From Pseudeuparius sepicola (taxonomy: Eukaryota > Arthropoda > Insecta > Coleoptera > Anthribidae), in the NCBI GenBank assembly GCA_963920635.1, contig OY987308.1, positions 2,360,225 to 2,424,224 of the forward strand: a stretch of DNA of 64,000 bases, given 5' to 3'. The position numbers were made by a program, and so were the translations under genes. Shown piece by piece: positions 23,073 through 32,845 of the stretch. The notes beneath the pieces were generated by a model. The model ran no database searches and was not told the DNA's origin. It saw nothing but the letters and a program-made list of their open reading frames with translations. The number at the start of each line of letters is the position of its first letter. Positions within the stretch are counted from its first letter, which is position 1.

Positions 23073-25032
23073 CTAGTCAGCATCAGCTTCTTCAAATTCA
23101 AAATCAGCTTCTTCGCCAAAGCCATCTATGTCATCAGTAAACTTTCTAGGTTGAAGATTTTTGTAAAAATCCTGAACATCTTTAGGAATAAGGGGTAACA
23201 AACTTTTTATATCGGCTAATTTTTTGTCAGAAATAAGTTTTCCTTCAGGATATAAAAGTTCGAATTTTGAAGAAAAAAAATTGTCTGTATTTAATTGTCT
23301 TCCCCTTGTGTTTCTTTTTATGTTAACTTCTTGAAATTCGCCCTCTTCATGAGTAGACTTAAAAAATATTGAAAACGGTTTGTTTTTAATAATTTTAATT
23401 ACTCTGGTATTTAGCCAGTTAACTTTGTTACCGTGTATATCCATTTTTCTATTAGTAATAAGTTTCTCAATTTCCTTCGTGCTTAAGAAATCCTCTTTTA
23501 CCATTTCGTGCACGATAAATTTACGCTTCTTCGAACACCCTAGCACAATATTTTTAAATTCTTTAAGAGTGTATATTCTAATTTGATGCTTTATTGCACT
23601 TTCTATTTTCCCAAAATGAGAATCATTTGGCAAGTAACTGTGGCCCGGAATAAGATATTTAAAAAATATAGTTTTTAATGATTTGTTTGTTTCTAAAACA
23701 CTTTTTAGGAATAGAACAATTTTTACGTTTCTGTTCTGCCCACCACAAGAGTCGGACCATAGAATCAGCTCTTCAGTTTCAGGCGAAACGTACTTATCAA
23801 TCATAACTTTTAAGCATGAACCAACCTCTTGCGCTCCTCTTCCAGCGGTTCCCTCTTTCCATAAAAAACAGTATGGCTGGGTATTCGACCCTTGGTAAAT
23901 ACCTTCATTGTATAAGGAAAGCTGTCTTTTATAATAGACTATGTTAGTTGGCAGTTTTGGCAGTCCGAGTACTTTTTCCATGTCGTAAGTAAGTGTTTCA
24001 CTTTTATTATTTTCTGTCGATCTAGCCAAGTCACTTTTCAGAGCACTTCTTGCTTTCTCTGCTTTTTCCAAATGTTGGTTGTGTAAAATCTTGGTATTGC
24101 TTAATAACTCGGGATCATCTTGACAACTTTTTATTTTTGCATTAAACTGATCGCAAGCATTACAGGTATCTTTAATAGGTGGCTTCCTTTTCAGATTAAA
24201 GTTTTCATAAAATAATTTTTTATAGGTAGCAAAAGCTACTTTTGGATTTTGGTCTTCCAAATATAGATCGTGCATTTTCTTAAGAGTCAAATCGAAAGGT
24301 AAATACTTAGCTTCAGTTTCACCCCTACAGTAGTGGGACACATAAGTTGGAAACGATGCAATGTGTTTAATTACACTTTTTTTAATTTCATCCGGTAGTT
24401 TTTTAATAATTTTATTTCCGCCATAATTACCTCTTTCGTCTTTTAAATTTCCAGTATTAAATTTTTTTAGAGCAGTATCAACTCTTCGTAGATATTTGTA
24501 GTGATTTAATGTATATATTCCTGCATACACTAATATTATTTAAATGATATGTGCGGGTGAATTGTCTTAAGTTACTTGCTTTATTCCTTTTTCCTTTAAT
24601 GCTTTGCTGTCTAACTGAAGCAGCTATAAAATTGTTCTGACTTTCATAAGTTTGCAAAGCCCAAAATTGTTCGAATATGTTTTGTCTAATATTGGCTGCA
24701 ATCTTATCGCTGCATTTTAGAGAACAATTGCAATCAAAATCCAAAAAAGTTTTAGCTTTTGTCAATTTTCCTTTTACAGTGTAGTGAGTCTGATTGGAGT
24801 TTTTTAACATTTTTCTACTCGTGAATGTTTGACCAGGATATTTAGCTTTTCTGCCCTTTTTAAGTCTTCCTCTTGTATTATTTTGTGTTTCTTCCACTTC
24901 TTGATTATCAGACTCTTCACTTGATCTCATTTCTGCTAATTCTTGCTTGGTTGGATTATATTCACTCCCAGAGTCTTCAAAATCACTAAAATTTTCTATA
25001 TCTACCTCTCTTTGTAGTAGTTGTTGCTTGTC
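23073..25032 (-). CDS. DUF7869-like putative DDE transposase, exon 4 (main exon, one frameshift)
   Basis: The acceptor TTTAAG|GACAAG at 25032 continues the phase-0 frame. The first part (25032 to about 24485) is acidic, then basic (RGRLKKGRKAKYPGQ), then DCNCSLKCSDKI and a FWALQ helix. A frameshift near 24480-24490 moves to a 480-codon frame that ends at 23073. This second part has CNAC (residues 123-126 counted from 24530), YDMEKVLGLPKLP (D183), ILWSDSCGGQNRN (D260) and PGHSYLPNDSHFGKIE (D303, E310), then an acidic tail. I recognise the WSD-CGGQN and PGHS-PND motifs as those of an uncharacterised arthropod family (DUF7869-like). The D-D-E order and the predicted beta strands fit an RNase-H-fold transposase; this is inference. 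The frameshift may be a decay mutation or an assembly error. Confidence 0.8.
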
Positions 25033-25082
25033 CTTAAAGCACTATATAAATAATTATGTTTATCATGTATTTTTTTACTTAC

Positions 25083-25322
25083 CAGCTCAACATTATCAAA
25101 TAACTGTTGACCTCGCTGTTGAATATTTTCATTGTTGGCAATGTATTCAAATTCAATTTGGTTTTGATTTTTTAGATCGATATCAGAAGAGCTATTTTCT
25201 TCGCATTCTTTGTTAATAATTTTAGTAAATGCTTGATTATCGATTTGGGAGATAATAATAATATTTCCACAATTTTCAAAATCTTGATTAGGTTCATTAT
25301 TCATAGCACTAAATTCTGAAAC
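25083..25322 (-). CDS. DUF7869-like protein, exon 3
   Basis: It encodes 80 residues in phase 0 between the acceptor TTTTTCAG|GTTTCAGAA and the donor GAGCTG|GTAAGT. It begins VSEFSAMNNEPNQ and ends FDNVEL, an acidic, asparagine-rich, probably disordered linker. It is a paralogous duplicate of exon 2, with which it shares start, end and middle (QIEFE), plus a 22-residue extension after NQDFE. The two mini-introns flanking the duplicates are also alike. Confidence 0.8.
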
Positions 25323-25379
25323 CTGAAAAATAAATATTTATTTTATAATGTGGTTAGAGTCCGTATTTTTTTAACTTAC

Positions 25380-25553
25380 CAGCTCAACATTGTCAAATGA
25401 TGGTTGACTGTTTTCTTCGTTACTAATGAATTCAAATTCAATTTGCTTTTGATTAATGCGCTTAATACCAGAAGAGCTCTCTTCTCGGAAATCTTTGTTA
25501 ATTTCAGTAAATGCTTGATTAGGTTCATTATGCATAGCATTAAATTCTGAAAC
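25380..25553 (-). CDS. DUF7869-like protein, exon 2
   Basis: It encodes 58 residues, in phase 0 at both sides: acceptor TTTTTCAG|GTTTCAGAA, donor GAGCTG|GTAAGT. It starts VSEFNAMHNEPNQAF and ends SFDNVEL. The peptide is acidic and shows no fold that I recognise. Because both duplicates are in phase 0, either could be skipped without losing the frame. Confidence 0.8.
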
Positions 25554-25914
25554 CTGAAAAATAAACATTTATTTTATGGTTGTGAGATGTGACTTGCGTT
25601 TTTCTAGCAATCCCGCATTCGGGACTCTAGACACATCTTATTATTTTAGAAAAAAGATACCTTCTTATTGTAAATAAATCCAGGCGACACTATCATTTAT
25701 TATCTAAAATATATAAGAGGAACCAAGCGCCATACAACATAAATTTTGTATTCCTTGTCTGAGAAAATGTTTTAAACAAATAGTGGTACGAATAGTAATA
25801 ATTATTGTTACCTAGTAAAACTTTTACTAATTTAAAACGAACATTAGCATTGAATTACTATTAAAGTTGCTAGCACTATAAGGAAAACATCATAACCTAG
25901 AAAAATGTACTTAC

Positions 25915-26019
25915 CTTTTCAGCAAAATTTACAGCTTTATTCGTAACACTGCATTGTTGGTTTGTTATACTAGTTTCTTCCACTACCATTGATAGTATTT
26001 TTTTTCCTCTCATAGACAT
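25915..26019 (-). CDS. DUF7869-like protein, exon 1
   Basis: The ATG at 26019 opens 35 codons (MSMRGKKILSMVVEE to NFAEK) ending at a donor AAAAG|GTAAGT in phase 0. It joins in frame to exon 2. A second ATG two codons later is also possible. The upstream 60 bases down to the subterminal repeats are probably the promoter and short leader, so expression would be driven from inside the transposon. Confidence 0.7.
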
Positions 26020-26094
26020 CTTTTCGCACAAAATTTGGTAAACACTGGATAGCTAACTAAACGCTAAACCACCTTCCATAAACGTGAAAATTGT

Positions 26095-26210
26095 TCAAAA
26101 AGAACCATGCGCCAAATAAATATGTCTACAAGGAACCAACCGCCAGACATAAACGTGAAAAAGAACCATGCGCCAATAAATATGTCTACAAGGAACCAAC
26201 CGCCAGACAG
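26095..26210. repeat. Subterminal tandem repeats of the DUF7869-type transposon
   Basis: A unit of about 60 bases containing AGAACCATGCGCC, TAAATATGTCTACAAGG and GAACCAACCGCCAGACA occurs twice in a row (26101-26160 and 26161-26210). The GAACC-GCGCC core equals the inner part of the TIRs, pointing to transposase binding sites close to the gene's promoter. Confidence 0.75.
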
Positions 26211-26417
26211 TCGCTTGGATCCCTTTAAATAAAGGTAATGGAACCTGTTTCTTGGTTTGTCGCTTAATTCGATAGTCAATAGAGGGAGTTAGGGTGTAAG
26301 TGCGGCTTGGATCTTTTTCCAGTATCTAAGTATAGTTGTTTGAAGGCGCTTGGTATTCATAACACAAATTTTAACATTTGGCGCTTGGTTCCTTTTCGAG
26401 TAACGTCCTCCAATTAT

Positions 26418-27340
26418 AATAGGTACTTCGTGTGTCCTACAACTATGGTTCAATTTTTTCGTTTCTTGTTAGGTATGTTTTTTAACTTTACGACAGACAT
26501 AAAATGAAAATGTGAAACCTACTTAGCATACAAATTAGTATCCAGCATCTTCACATAGAAGATAGGTACCGATCAATAACAACTATAAAAATATGATCTC
26601 GGCAAAATTAATCATAATTATTATTGATAGTTTATAAATAAATCATTGGAACGAATACCTCTAATTACAAATTTTTTCGAATCTCAATATCCAAGATGAA
26701 CGACCCACTCAAACGTGGTCACTTTACTTCTGCAATCTGTCAAAATTGTCATTATAAACGAAATGTCTAAAAAATGAGCTTTTTTCTTACAACTTTAAAA
26801 ATATTGTTTCTCTTCAAGTTTACGATACATTACATTACCTTTAATCTAAATTATCGAATTTTTAAATTAAAACTATTAAGTATTTTCGTGATACTTTTAA
26901 ACGAAGAAATGTAATATTTAATAAGTTTTAAACACCCCGTATTGTCCTATTTGTCTTTAACGCTATTATAGTAATTTGCAGACCGTCAGCAGCTAACAAA
27001 CCACAGCGTTAACGACCGAAATCGGTTAAAATGTCATCATAATTAATAATTAATCAGTCTGAGTGATACTAACTTATCAGCTTTTGTATGAAGCGAGAAC
27101 TATAGTTTCGATGGAAGCCCTAATTCTAAATTACGCTGATTATAGTTGTTATAATGGGAGGTTATTAATTAATATAGGTTGGGGTTGGGATTAGGTATAC
27201 CGAGGATTATACCTACTACTAAAATTATTGAACGATTTGTTCTATAAGTTATTTAACTTTTCAACTTTGTTGCTGTATTGTTAGGTAACAAATTGATATA
27301 AGTCCTAATGAAAATCCTAAAAGTGGAAAAATTATGTTAA
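26418..27340. other. AT-rich intronic sequence, nothing recognised
   Basis: No reading frame, terminal repeat or tandem structure was identified. Confidence 0.4.
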
Positions 27341-28140
27341 TTATTATCAATTCGGTTGTATGTTTTTTATGTTTGTTACTTCAGAACTCTAAACCGATTT
27401 GTAAGGGTATACCTACCGAATGGTCACATTTAAATTTGAAGAAAAAATTCCACCTCTAAGGGTGGACAAATAGGGGATGAAATTTCATATTGAACCGATT
27501 TCGATGATTCTTTTTTTTTATTACAAAGGGAGTACTTTCGAGGTGGCCCCATTTAAATCTGAAGAAAAAAATTCCACCCCTAAGGGTGGAAAAATAGAGG
27601 ATGAAATTTCATATTGCACCGATTTCGATGATTCTTTTTTAATTAGAAAGGGAGTACCTTAGAGGTGGTCCCATTTAAATTTGAAGAAAAAATTCCACCC
27701 GTAAGGATGGAAAATAGGGGGTGAAATTTCATCCTGGACCGATTTCGATGATTACCTTTTTCTTAAAAAGGGATTACTTTAGAAGGGGTCCCATTTAAAT
27801 TTGAAGAAGAAAGTCCACCCGTAAGGATGGAAAATAGGGGATGAAATTTCATATTGGACCGATTTCGATGATTCTTTCTTTATTGGAAAGGGGGTACCTT
27901 AGGTGTGGTCCCATTTAAATTTAAAGAAAAAATTCCACCACCACTAAGTGTAGATAAATATAGGGGATTAAAGTTCATATTGGACCGATTTGGATGATTC
28001 TTATTTTATTAGAAAGGGGTTATCTTAGGGGTGGTCACATTTAAATTTGAAGATAAATTAAATTTTAAGAGAAAAATAATGGACAAATAGGGGATGGAAT
28101 TTAATATTGGACCGATTTCGATAATTCTTAATAATTCACT
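27340..28140. repeat. ~120-bp tandem repeat, about six units, inside a dispersed element
   Basis: The phrase CCATTTAAATTTGAAGAAAA followed by TTCCACC, TAAGG.TGGA, GGGGATGAAATTTCATATTG and CCGATTTCGATGATTC recurs near 27422, 27545, 27668, 27790, 27909 and 28031. It is preceded by TTCGGTTGTATGT and ACTTCAGAACTC. The same order with three units is at 45267-45760, so the array belongs to a mobile repeat. The frame at 27477-27662 just spans units. Confidence 0.8.
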
Positions 28141-28149
28141 AAAAAATAA

Positions 28150-28510
28150 GAAGTAAAACAAAATTAACAAAAAAAATTAAAACCGACTTCAAAAATTTGC
28201 CCGTATGCACACTCCACCAAAAATTAAAAAAAAATAACATCGACTTCACAAATTTGCCTGTATGCACATTTCAACTAAAATTTTAGAAATATTTTCCTCT
28301 TTCTAAATTGAGTTATCTTTGGAGTTGGTGACAGTAAGGTTATGATTTATGATGTATGTAGGATATGATGTATTCATATCTAAGTAGATTTGAATTTTAG
28401 TTGAGATGTGCATACGGGCAAATTTGTGAAGTCGGCGTTATTTTTTGTTATTATTTTATAATTTTTAGTGGAGTGTGCACACGGGCAAATTTCTGAATTC
28501 GGTTTTAATT
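28150..28510. repeat. Inverted repeat bordering the exon-2 fragment
   Basis: Left segments (ACCGACTTCAAAAATTTGCC, GTATGCACACTCCACC and GACTTCACAAATTTGCCTG) recur inverted at 28385-28505. The innermost part contains TATCTTTGGAGTTGGTGACAG. A related copy is at 45777-46080, and a shortened piece (GCAAATTTGTGAATTCGG) occurs in each unit of the 32-39 kb array. Confidence 0.6.
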
Positions 28511-28549
28511 ATTTTGTTAAAATTGTTTCATGTGAAATCCGACCGGCAG

Positions 28550-28612
28550 GTGGGCGACCCGGACCTGGACGCCATCGGCGTGCTGAACCCCGCCCACCGC
28601 GGCCGCCTACTG
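28550..28612 (+). pseudogene. Partial copy of SAMD5-type exon 2 (acceptor side only)
   Basis: After CCGGCAG|GTGGGC it matches the first 21 codons of exon 2 (VGDPDLDAIGVLNPAHRG then RLL) and then runs abruptly into AT-rich sequence with no donor. The 60 bases before it also match the intron end upstream of the real exon 2, minus a 21-base segment. It would give a truncated SAM domain if used. It cannot splice onward, so I regard it as a broken duplicate. Confidence 0.8.
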
Positions 28613-28795
28613 TTTTTTATTTGTTTAAATATTGTTGCAGATTTACCTCAAAATTTTTTTTTACTTTAATAAATTTGGTTTCAAAAAACAATTATCATGG
28701 TCCAATATTCAATAATTGTTTTTTGAAACCAAATTGATAAAGGAAAATTTTTTTTGAGGTTAATCTGCAACAATATTTAAAGAAATAAAAAGCAA
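28613..28795. repeat. Inverted repeat directly after the exon-2 fragment
   Basis: Arms of about 80 bases: TTTAAATATTGTTGCAGATT, CCTCAAAATTTTT and TTTGGTTTCAAAAAACAATT against their complements at 28700-28790. It starts at the exact base where exon similarity stops, so its insertion or formation probably cut the exon copy. Confidence 0.65.
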
Positions 28796-29117
28796 CTAGG
28801 TAGTTGAGTTTAGATGATTTTTAACCCACCCTGGAATCTACATAATTGTGAATTAATATTTTGGTTCTGTTTGCCGTTATTGTTTTAAAGTAGTCGGAGA
28901 ATGTATTGTATGTATGAATATTTTTGCATTTTTGAAATCTGCTCATCAAGGCAATCAAAATAATATTAAACTTTGTGGCATTAACTTTTTTCATTTTTGA
29001 AAAATTCCGTTTTCAAATTTTATACTAAATTTATTTAACTCGAATTTGTGGATCTCTTGATAAAGATAGATGATCGATGTAATAACAAAAAAATATTTGT
29101 TTTAAACAAGAGAGTAA

Positions 29118-29230
29118 TATAGTGAAACTCCAAAATGGAGGAGCTTTTACGATTTTCCTGAAATTTTTTTATTTCGAGAATATAATCAGTAAAATCTGAA
29201 AAGGCTCCTAAACATTTTGGAGTTTCACTA
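29118..29230. mobile_element. Small MITE-like palindrome
   Basis: Ends TAGTGAAACTCCAAAATG and CATTTTGGAGTTTCACTA are inverted repeats, with a loop of about 70 bases. It abuts the next TIR element, so a TA is shared or adjacent at 29231. Confidence 0.6.
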
Positions 29231-29995
29231 TACAGTGCCCGCCAAAAAGTCTGCACCATATGGGAAAAATTTTAGTAAATAACTTACGGAAAATTTGTTT
29301 GCGGCATCAGGTTTTGCTTGCTCTAGAACCAAAATTGACATAATCAAATGTTGTGACGTAGTCTTTTTTATATGCCAAATTTGACATTAATGAAAAAAAT
29401 GTCCGAAAAATAGGCTTATTTAACCGAATTTCGAAAAAAGTCATAAGAAAAATATGTTTATTTCGCAATTTTATACCCCTGTGCAAAATTTCAAGAGCCT
29501 TCTACGATTTTGATATTTTGCCCTTTGTTGCCCTTTTCCGTATTTGTTAATCCATAAAAGTCGATCCTATGTAATTTAAAACACTCATTGACTGAATACA
29601 TACTGCACAATACTTAGTTTACGGTCTAAATATCCTTCTTTTCCTTTTTTTTGCAAAAAAATTAAAATGAGGGCTTGTTGAAGAAGCACGCTTGGTGCAA
29701 AACTGATCTCATTTTTACAGATAAACACATAAATTCGATTTACAAACTTCTTTCTATAGTAAATGGTTGTAAACATACTCACAAATATTTCTGTCATGCT
29801 GATCTGATCGGAAATATCTAGAAAATTTAAAATATTATGTCCAATAATATCCAACAAAGGGCAAAATATGAAAATCGTAGTAGGGTCTTGAAATTTTGCA
29901 CAAAGGTATAAAATTGCGAAAGAAACATATTTTTCTTATGACTTTTTTCGAAATTCGGTTAAATAAGCCCATTTTCGGACATTTTTTTCATTAAT

Positions 29996-30929
29996 TTAAA
30001 CCCTGCCAAGTGCAGTGTGGTTAGGTACTCTCGAAAAGAGTCAAATATTACATTTGATTACAAATTAGGTAACACAAGTCTTGCTTCTAAGGACAGTGTT
30101 GATGATCTTGGGGTCCGCTTTGATAGTGTCATGTCGTTCAATGAGCATTTCAATAATATTTCGGGTTTTTTGTTGAGACACTGTCGAGGCTTCACAAATA
30201 TTGCGGCTTTGAAGACTCTGTTCTTTTCACTCGTCCGTTCCAAACTGGAATATTGTTCTGTTATTTGGCATCCAATTTATGAAACCCATGAAAAGCAATT
30301 AGAGTATGTTCAAAGAAAATTTCTTAAATTTCTTTATTATAAAACTCACGGCATGTACCCTCCTCGTGGATATGACCATCAGGCACTTCTTAATGAATTT
30401 AATATGTGTTCATTGATAGTTCGCCGATCCGTTTCTGGTGTTTCCTTTTTATATAACTGTATCCGAAACAATATAGATTCTCCTTTTTTTCTTTCTAGAC
30501 TAAACATACGAGTACCAAGACCTAATTCACGGCTAACATCTACATTTTACGTTCCCTATGCTCGTACTAATATAATGTTTAAGTCGCCAATTTATTTTAC
30601 ATCCAGTCTCCATAATATGTTGTCTGATGAATGTGATCTGTTTGATTGCTCCAAGCCTTCCTTTTTGAGGTGTGCCATTGAGTGCTTTTCATAATTTCAC
30701 GTTATGTGATGGGTAGTATAAGTATTAGTCCGCTGATAATTGTACTGTACAGGGTAGATACCCTGCGTGGGGCTCCCTATACTATGTTGATTATATTGAT
30801 TGAGCTGTGCTTACTTTATAATCAGTTTTCTTTATTTTTTCTGTGGTGCTATGTTCCCTTTATATTTATCTTTGTATGTTGTCCTGTAAATGGATTTTTC
30901 TGTTGGGCAATAAATAAATAAATAAATAA
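29996..30929 (+). mobile_element. 5'-truncated non-LTR retrotransposon insertion
   Basis: The insertion ends in a (TAAA)n tail and is bordered by the 6-base direct repeat ATTAAT (29990-29995 and 30930-30935). It contains only the C-terminal end of a reverse-transcriptase protein plus a 3' UTR. This is the expected product of target-primed reverse transcription that stopped early. Confidence 0.8.
30017..30694 (+). pseudogene. Non-LTR reverse transcriptase, C-terminal end
   Basis: The frame is open from before 30017 (NPAKCSVVRYSRK) and encodes DLGVRFDSVMSFNEHFNNIS, then FSLVRSKLEYCSVIWHP, EKQLEYVQRKFLKFLYY, and ends in a stop after IECFS. These are the thumb-region hallmarks of Jockey/CR1/I-type elements (LGV.FD..L.F..H, LVRS.LEY.S..W.P, LE.VQR.F). 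The polymerase core with the catalytic aspartates is missing, so it is a 5'-truncated copy, though the remaining 225 codons have no stop. Confidence 0.85.
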
Positions 30930-31091
30930 ATTAATGTCAAATTTGACATATAAAAGAGATTACGTCACAACATTTGATTATGTCAATTTTGGTTCTAGAG
31001 CAAGCAATACCTGATGCCGCAAACAAATTTTCCGTAAGTTATTTACTAAAAATTTTTCCCATATGGTGCAGACTTTTTGGCGGGCACTGTA

Positions 31092-32200
31092 ATGGCGAAC
31101 CCTAGACTAACTTTGAATAAAACATTTGGTTTGTTTCAATTTAAAAGCAACATTTAATTTGAGACAATTTAAATATTATTTGGAAGAAATTAATTTTTAT
31201 TCCCATGAAAATACTAACGATTTGAATTAAATAAATGATATATTTCGAAGGAACAAATCTACGATGTTTAAAAACATTTATTCTATTTAAAAAATTAAGA
31301 CAGTTGCTTCAAACAACTGTGATGGGTTGAATTACCCATTCAGGGTATTCACTGAAATAAAATATTATTTATTTAAAGTAAAGCAACCTTTGTGTTTATC
31401 ATTATTCACAAACTTTTTTTGTCGATTCGAATAAAAAACAATAAGTTTGTTCAATTCATAAAGATGTTCTGTTGAATGGAACGGAAATTGGATTAGAAAA
31501 ACACGATAATTTGTAATGCTATAAAAATATTTATTTAAATACAATTAAAAACAATATTTGGTATAAAAAAACTATACAAAACTCACCAAGGAAAGCGCCT
31601 CATACAGGTGGCCTATTTGATACATTTCAAGTAGTTCTTTGTGATTTGTATCCATTATTGTTTATGCGTATCCTACTTACAGAAGAATCTGAAAACACGC
31701 AATACACACAATACACCACATTACAGACGGCTACACGGAATAGCTCTGAACGCCGACACTAGAGTGCGCTCTCGTTCTCCCATATTTTCTCTCTCTATCT
31801 ATCTTTCATTCTCTGGAGCGAAACAGCAATAAAAATGATAGGTAGTATTATTTAACTCAAATAAGGTCACATTTAAACCAAATAACAATGTGGTTGACCC
31901 AAACAACGAAAGCTAATACTATAAATAAAAATTATTCTTGTTTGCACCAAGTAATACCTTATTTCAGGAAAATAATAAATGCTTCTACTAAACAATAATG
32001 TGTCAAAAGAATCAAATACTTCACCCAAAAAGCTCTTATTTTTTAATTGAAAAAAAAAATAAATCTTCATTTAAATAATATACTTTCTACCGAAATAAAT
32101 ATTATTTCTGACAAATAATTCGTGATCAAACAACAAATATTTTTCTATGAAGAATTGTATTTCTATCTGTGTACTGGCAAATTTATGAAGTCGCTTTTAA
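31092..32200. other. AT-rich sequence before SAMD5-type exon 2, nothing recognised
   Basis: No convincing reading frame or terminal repeat was seen. A CT-rich run (31770-31812) is the only marked feature. The intron's polypyrimidine tract before exon 2 lies at 32197-32222 and is followed by an unusual GC-rich stretch up to the acceptor. Confidence 0.4.
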
Positions 32201-32265
32201 TTTTTTTGTTAATTTTTTTTTGTATGAAACCCGACCGGCCCCTGACGGCATACTATCCCCGGCAG

Positions 32266-32598
32266 GTGGGCGACCCGGACCTGGACGCCATCGGCGTGCT
32301 GAACCCCGCCCACCGCGGCCGCCTGCTGGCCAGCGTGCGCACGCTACGCGAGGAGGGCGCCGCCTCCGTGTACTTCGCGCTGGAGGCCGTCGCCCCGCCT
32401 CCGCCGGCGCCGTCCAAACCGAAGGCGGCGGCCGGCCCCCGCGAGGCGGAGCCCGACGCGGCGCCCCGCCCGCTCGACGAGTACGAGGAGGGCAAGGCGG
32501 AGCTGGTGCGGATACCGTGCGCGCAGCTCAGGGCGCTGCTCGGCGAGCGGGTCGCCAGGGACGGCGTCAGGCTGGGCGGGCAGCCGTACTCGACGACG
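32266..32598 (+). CDS. SAMD5: SAMD5-type SAM-domain protein, exon 2
   Basis: The exon runs from the acceptor CCCCGGCAG|GTGGGC to the donor ACGACG|GTGAGT, 111 codons, phase 0 on both sides. It completes the SAM domain (VGDPDLDAIGVLNPAHR, RLLASVRTLREE), followed by SVYFALE, a proline/alanine-rich linker, and a conserved tail region (ELVRIPCAQLRALLGERV then RDGVRLGGQPYS) matching the part of vertebrate SAMD5 that reads ARDGI...PYS-like. Exons 1 and 2 together give 146 residues; at least one more exon should follow and was not found. The exon is extremely GC-rich against an AT-rich background. It is the only copy in the window with both splice sites. Confidence 0.9.
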
Positions 32599-32845
32599 GT
32601 GAGTGTGGCCCGCGTTTATTTTTAAGTTGATTCGGTTGCGAAGTTGAGACAGTTTGAGGGTTGGACCAGCGTCCAGAGGTGTAGGTACTAATAAGTCCCT
32701 CTCCCGCTCCCCTCCTCATCGAGCCGATCGGTATCTTATAATATAAGAAAATAGGCTGTGCACAGTGTAGTTGAGAGCGGTTCGTTCGCATTCTACCGGG
32801 TGCGCGCAAAATATGTGACTGCGTTGTAGTAACGCTTTTTACTGC

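Larger units (their letters stand above)
22744..26417 (-). mobile_element. 3.7-kb DNA transposon of unassigned superfamily carrying a DUF7869-like gene
   Basis: The ends are 39-bp inverted repeats with one mismatch: 22744-22782 (key part GGAGGGCGTTACTCG then GGAACCAAGCGCCA) and 26379-26417. AATT lies just outside GGAGG/CCTCC on both sides and could be a 4-bp target duplication, but because AATT is palindromic it could equally be part of the repeat. At least eight further copies of a GGAACCAAGCGCCA-like motif lie inside, mostly near the ends (22951-22966, 25719-25732, 26101-26204, 26344). They are likely protein-binding sites. The only gene runs on the minus strand as four exons between the ends. 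This arrangement (TIRs, subterminal motifs, one gene) is that of an autonomous DNA transposon. Confidence 0.8.
29233..31089. mobile_element. Long-arm TIR (foldback) element interrupted by a non-LTR insertion
   Basis: It starts CAGTGCCCGCCAAAAAGTC and ends with the complement, TA on each side (29231-29232 and 31090-31091). The arms extend at least 300 bases (TTTTAGTAAATAACTTACGG, TGACATAATCAAATGTTGTG, GACTTTTTTCGAAATTCGG). The right arm is split by a retroelement at 29996-30929. A short relic of the same right end is at 46100-46130. The frame at 29585-29857 is probably chance. Confidence 0.75.

Noticed and set aside
32253..32809. Antisense frames over the SAMD5 exon copies (32253-32495, 32567-32809 and repeats of both)
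   Set aside because: High GC content removes stops on both strands; the sense frame matches SAMD5 with proper splice phase, so the antisense frames are shadows.
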